Shown here one piece after another: positions 12,317-13,178 of a stretch of 13,178 nt of DNA. The position numbers and the translations under genes are program-made. The notes below the pieces were generated by a model. That model was not told the origin of the DNA. It made no database searches and worked only from the letters and a program-made list of their open reading frames with translations. Within the stretch, counting starts at the first letter, position 1, and each line of letters starts with the position of its first letter. The DNA is from DATECU01 sp035286745 (lineage in GTDB: Bacteria > Acidobacteriota > Vicinamibacteria > Fen-336), in assembly GCA_035286745.1 (NCBI GenBank), contig DATECU010000025.1, positions 1 to 13,178 on the forward strand, given 5' to 3'.

Positions 12317-13178
12317 ATGACGCCCGAGCTACTGGCGCAGCACAACCTCACCCAGGACGAGTACGGCCGCATCGCCGGCTGCCTGGGCCGGGAACCCAAT
12401 CTGACCGAGCTGGGGCTCTTCTCCGTCATGTGGTCGGAGCACTGCTCGTACAAGAGCAGCAAGATCCACCTGAAGACGCTCCCCACCCAGGGCCCGCGGG
12501 TCTTGCAGGGACCGGGAGAGAACGCCGGCGCGGTGGACATCGGCGACGGCCTGGCTGCCGTCTTCAAGATCGAATCCCACAACCACCCCTCCTACATCTA
12601 GCCCTACCAGGGCGCCGCCACCGGCGTCGGCGGCATCCTGCGCGACATTTTCACCATGGGCGCCCGGCCCATCGCCATCCTGAACAGCCTGCGCTTCGGC
12701 CCGCCCGGCGATGCCAAGAGCCGACAGCTCATCGGCGGCGTGGTGGCGGGGATCGGCGGATATGGGAACGCCTTCGGCTGCCCCACGGTAGGCGGCGAGG
12801 TGGTCTTCGAGGACTGCTACCGCCAGAACCCGCTGGTGAACGCCTTCTGCCTGGGCATCGTGAGGGCCGATCGGATCTTCAAGGGCCGCGCCGACGGGGT
12901 CGGCAACACCGTCTTCTATGTCGGCGCCAAGACTGGACGGGACGGAATCCACGGCGCCACCATGGCCTCCGCCGAGTTTGGTGAGGGCAGCGAGGAGAAG
13001 CGGCCGACCGTGCAGGTGGGCGATCCCTTCATGGAGAAGGTGCTGCTCGAAGCCTGCCTCGAGGTGCTGAGGACCGGGGCGGTGGTGGGCATCCAGGACA
13101 TGGGTGCCGCCGGTCTCGCCTGCTGCACCTCTGAGATGCCGGCGCGCACGGGGCGCGGAATGGACGTGGAGATCACGC
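12317..13178 (+). CDS. purL: PurL, FGAM synthase catalytic subunit, with in-frame TAG at codon 95 (3' end beyond window)
   Basis: PurL uses ATP and ammonia from PurQ to convert FGAR to FGAM. ATG 12317 follows a strong Shine-Dalgarno and the normal small-PurL N-terminus. His42 in WSEHCSYKSS and the FKIESHNHPS motif at 83-92 (Lys, the Mg-binding Glu and the catalytic His) are present. Codon 95 (12599-12601) is TAG. The same frame then continues without further stops to the window edge as PYQGAATGVGGILRDIF, then CPTVGGEVVFED and IQDMGAAGL, all standard PurL. Relatives have Glu before PYQGAATG, so GAG to TAG (one G-to-T change) explains the break. TAG ends other genes here, so code reassignment is unlikely. 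It is either a sequencing or strain variant or a real nonsense mutation, which would abolish purine synthesis unless suppressed or bypassed by a second copy. About a third of the gene is visible. Confidence 0.9.

Noticed and set aside
12599..12601. Genome-wide reassignment of TAG
   Set aside because: TAG terminates the AlbA-like gene, hicB, the barrel protein and the 4-TM protein at their expected ends.

Overview
The window is GC-rich bacterial DNA with tightly packed genes and several 4-base gene overlaps. The best lineage guess is an Acidobacteriota-like soil or subsurface bacterium. The main reason is the protein at 6178-7254, which resembles the 'acidobacterial VWFA-related' family (TIGR03436). 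High GC, a three-part PurS/PurQ/PurL system and a signal-peptide beta-barrel protein fit a Gram-negative of that kind, but this is an inference. TAG is an ordinary stop here: the AlbA-like gene, the hicB remnant, the barrel protein and the 4-TM protein all end in TAG.

Region 1 (1-3100) is an accessory stretch full of broken genes. On the minus strand an AlbA_2/Schlafen-type regulator, missing its extreme N-terminus, is followed by a DUF4160-like gene that runs off the left edge. On the plus strand lies a chain of 5'-truncated or shifted remnants: the leuC C-terminus, an internal leuD piece, hicB without its N-terminus, hicA with a one-base shift at its end, about 240 bases with no visible gene, and the last quarter of a MocR-type regulator. 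Region 2 (3228-5309) has an intact M20 metallopeptidase (minus) and, divergent from it, a VapBC toxin-antitoxin pair whose toxin carries a one-base frameshift. Region 3 (5337-7254) holds a secreted beta-barrel protein and a VWFA-like secreted protein that converge tail to tail.

Region 4 (7357-13178) is the purine block. purB, an mscS-type channel gene, purS and purQ are linked by 4-base stop/start overlaps, so they form one translationally coupled operon. PurS, PurQ and PurL together make formylglycinamidine ribonucleotide synthase (step 4 of de novo IMP synthesis); PurB acts later, on SAICAR and adenylosuccinate. purL is separated from purSQ by three minus-strand genes (a heptad-repeat coiled-coil protein, a 4-TM protein and a single-TM protein). 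It starts from its own promoter-like site and carries an in-frame TAG at codon 95, where a conserved Glu is expected.

The clearest unlisted signal is a recurrent TANNNT box 8-10 bases before the start codon of four genes that have no Shine-Dalgarno sequence, which suggests leaderless mRNAs. Two other genes have the same type of box 20 bases upstream, with a leader. I found no convincing new defence or mobile system. The most notable points are this promoter grammar, the mosaic of gene remnants, the single-base lesions in hicA, vapC and purL, and the channel gene inside the purine operon.
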